Origin: Candidatus Micrarchaeia archaeon
Lineage (GTDB): Archaea; Micrarchaeota; Micrarchaeia; Anstonellales; JAHKLY01
Assembly: GCA_041653315.1 (NCBI GenBank)
Contig: JBAZFO010000027.1
Coordinates: 1 to 14,830, forward strand
DNA length: 14,830 nucleotides
Direction of reading: 5' to 3'
A program made the translations under genes and the position numbers. How positions within the stretch are numbered: the stretch's first letter is position 1; each line of letters begins with the position of its first letter. This document shows, piece after piece, positions 14,099 through 14,830 of the stretch. The notes beneath the pieces are model-generated. The model was not told where the DNA came from. It did no database searches and saw only the letters and a program-made list of their open reading frames with translations.

Positions 14099-14830
14099 TT
14101 TTTTCACCTTTATTCCTATAGAAATAATATGTAACATTTAATCCAGCACCAAATGTTTTATTTTCTATATTATAATCTAAACGCATTGAAGATTGCCAAT
14201 TTTTTCCTATTCCAACTTTTTGTACAAAATTTGCAACTGGTTCTCCATTTATTGTAATTCCAGCTCTTGTTTCTTCCATATCTACTCCAAGTATTTTAAG
14301 TTTTTTAGTTGGGACAATTAATGTTCCTGAAAAAACATAATCTTTTTCTCCAGTTTCTGCTATTTTATGCCAGTTTCCTGAACATTCAATAAATGCTGAA
14401 TTTCCAAGACCAAGTACAATTCCACCACCTGCATGAATATCTTTTAATCTGATTGCTGTCTTCCCATTTTCATCTATTTCAGAAGCCCACCTATATTGAA
14501 TATTTGCAGTTGGACTAAAACCAATTGGGCCAGCGATTAATATAGATTTTCCTTTTCTTAAATCTAAATTAGCTAAATAACTTTGTATTGGTGACATACC
14601 TTTTCCTAAGGTAACAGTTCCGCTTCCTTTAAAATTAGCAGCTAATCCACCAGGTAAGGTAAGACCCATCTCTGTTTGGCCCCCAATAGCCATCCCTATT
14701 GTTTCTTCTTTTATTTCTTCTATTTCTAAAAGATTTGTTTCAATTACTCTTAATTCACTACTTATTGTTCCTCCTTCATCATAATTTTGTACAATAGTAT
14801 TACTTCTTGGAGGATCTCCTAATTTTTGAA
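14091..14830 (-). CDS. beta-strand-rich protein of unknown function, 5' part missing
   Basis: The frame is open without a stop from TAA at 14091-14093 to the window edge, 245 codons, so the gene starts outside. The ATG at 14693 is an internal Met, not a convincing start. The visible part begins with an acidic linker (NLLEIEEIKEETIG), then consists of Gly-rich amphipathic beta strands (GLTLPGGLAANFKGSGTVTL, GGGIVLGLGNSAFIEC, RAGITINGEPVANF) and ends NKTFGAGLNVTYYFYR plus a short charged tail. Alternating hydrophobic residues with short turns and an aromatic final strand resemble a membrane beta-barrel, but a soluble beta-sandwich or autotransporter-like repeat is also possible. It lies directly upstream of, and overlaps by 8 bp, the secreted CARDB gene, implying a joint surface function. 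Confidence 0.7.
   Translation of the reverse strand, partial: QKLGDPPRSNTIVQNYDEGGTISSELRVIETNLLEIEEIKEETIGMAIGGQTEMGLTLPGGLAANFKGSGTVTLGKGMSPIQSYLANLDLRKGKSILIAGPIGFSPTANIQYRWASEIDENGKTAIRLKDIHAGGGIVLGLGNSAFIECSGNWHKIAETGEKDYVFSGTLIVPTKKLKILGVDMEETRAGITINGEPVANFVQKVGIGKNWQSSMRLDYNIENKTFGAGLNVTYYFYRNKGEKNE
14104..14110 (-). promoter_or_regulatory. Shine-Dalgarno site deciding the CARDB protein start
   Basis: The minus strand reads AAGGTGA inside the last codons of the upstream gene, five bases before the ATG at 14098. It supports this start and coupled translation of the two genes. Confidence 0.6.

Noticed and set aside
14099..14137. ATG at 14137 as start of the CARDB protein
   Set aside because: It would place 13 residues before the signal peptide and lie 47 bp inside the upstream gene; the ATG at 14098 has a Shine-Dalgarno site.
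14091..14693. ATG at 14693 as the true start of the last gene
   Set aside because: The same frame stays open to the window edge with protein-like sequence, so this is an internal Met.

Overview
The window is strongly AT-rich archaeal DNA. The archaeal signs are a 2-oxoacid:ferredoxin oxidoreductase beta-subunit tail, archaeal-type initiation factor aIF5B carrying an intein, a form III-family RuBisCO, a stand-alone beta-CASP nuclease of the aCPSF2 kind, GGGGTGA-type Shine-Dalgarno sites and TATA-box promoters. The AT-richness, the many proteins without obvious relatives, and a RuBisCO of the nucleotide-salvage kind suggest a DPANN archaeon (Woesearchaeota/Pacearchaeota-like). That placement is inference, because no 16S rRNA is present.

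Layout. Positions 1-158 (+) hold the 3' end of a porB-like gene, abutting an unknown 152-aa gene (159-617, -). A gene-free gap (618-858) carries two nearly identical 23-bp perfect palindromes. Next comes a 983-aa unknown protein (859-3810, -) built largely of degenerate helical-hairpin repeats. It is divergent from a two-gene unit (3948-4160 and 4169-4645, +): a 70-aa soluble protein and a 158-aa protein with two membrane segments. The leftward block 4679-10247 holds, in transcription order, an unknown 244-aa gene, rbcL, and infB (aIF5B), whose P-loop is split by a 536-residue LAGLIDADG intein. aCPSF2 (10388-11719, +) is divergent from this block and probably leaderless. The right end (11714-14830, -) is a translationally coupled pair: a beta-rich protein cut by the window edge, then a 794-aa secreted CARDB-type protein.

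How they fit. RuBisCO and the oxidoreductase point to AMP/nucleotide salvage and fermentative carbon metabolism. aIF5B (subunit joining at translation initiation) and aCPSF2 (RNA processing) are information-processing genes. The right-end pair is cell-surface. The best candidates for undescribed biology are the 983-aa repeat protein with its divergent 70-aa/membrane-protein pair, the twin palindromes at 718-773, and the beta-barrel-like/CARDB surface pair. I see no CRISPR array, transposase, tRNA or rRNA.
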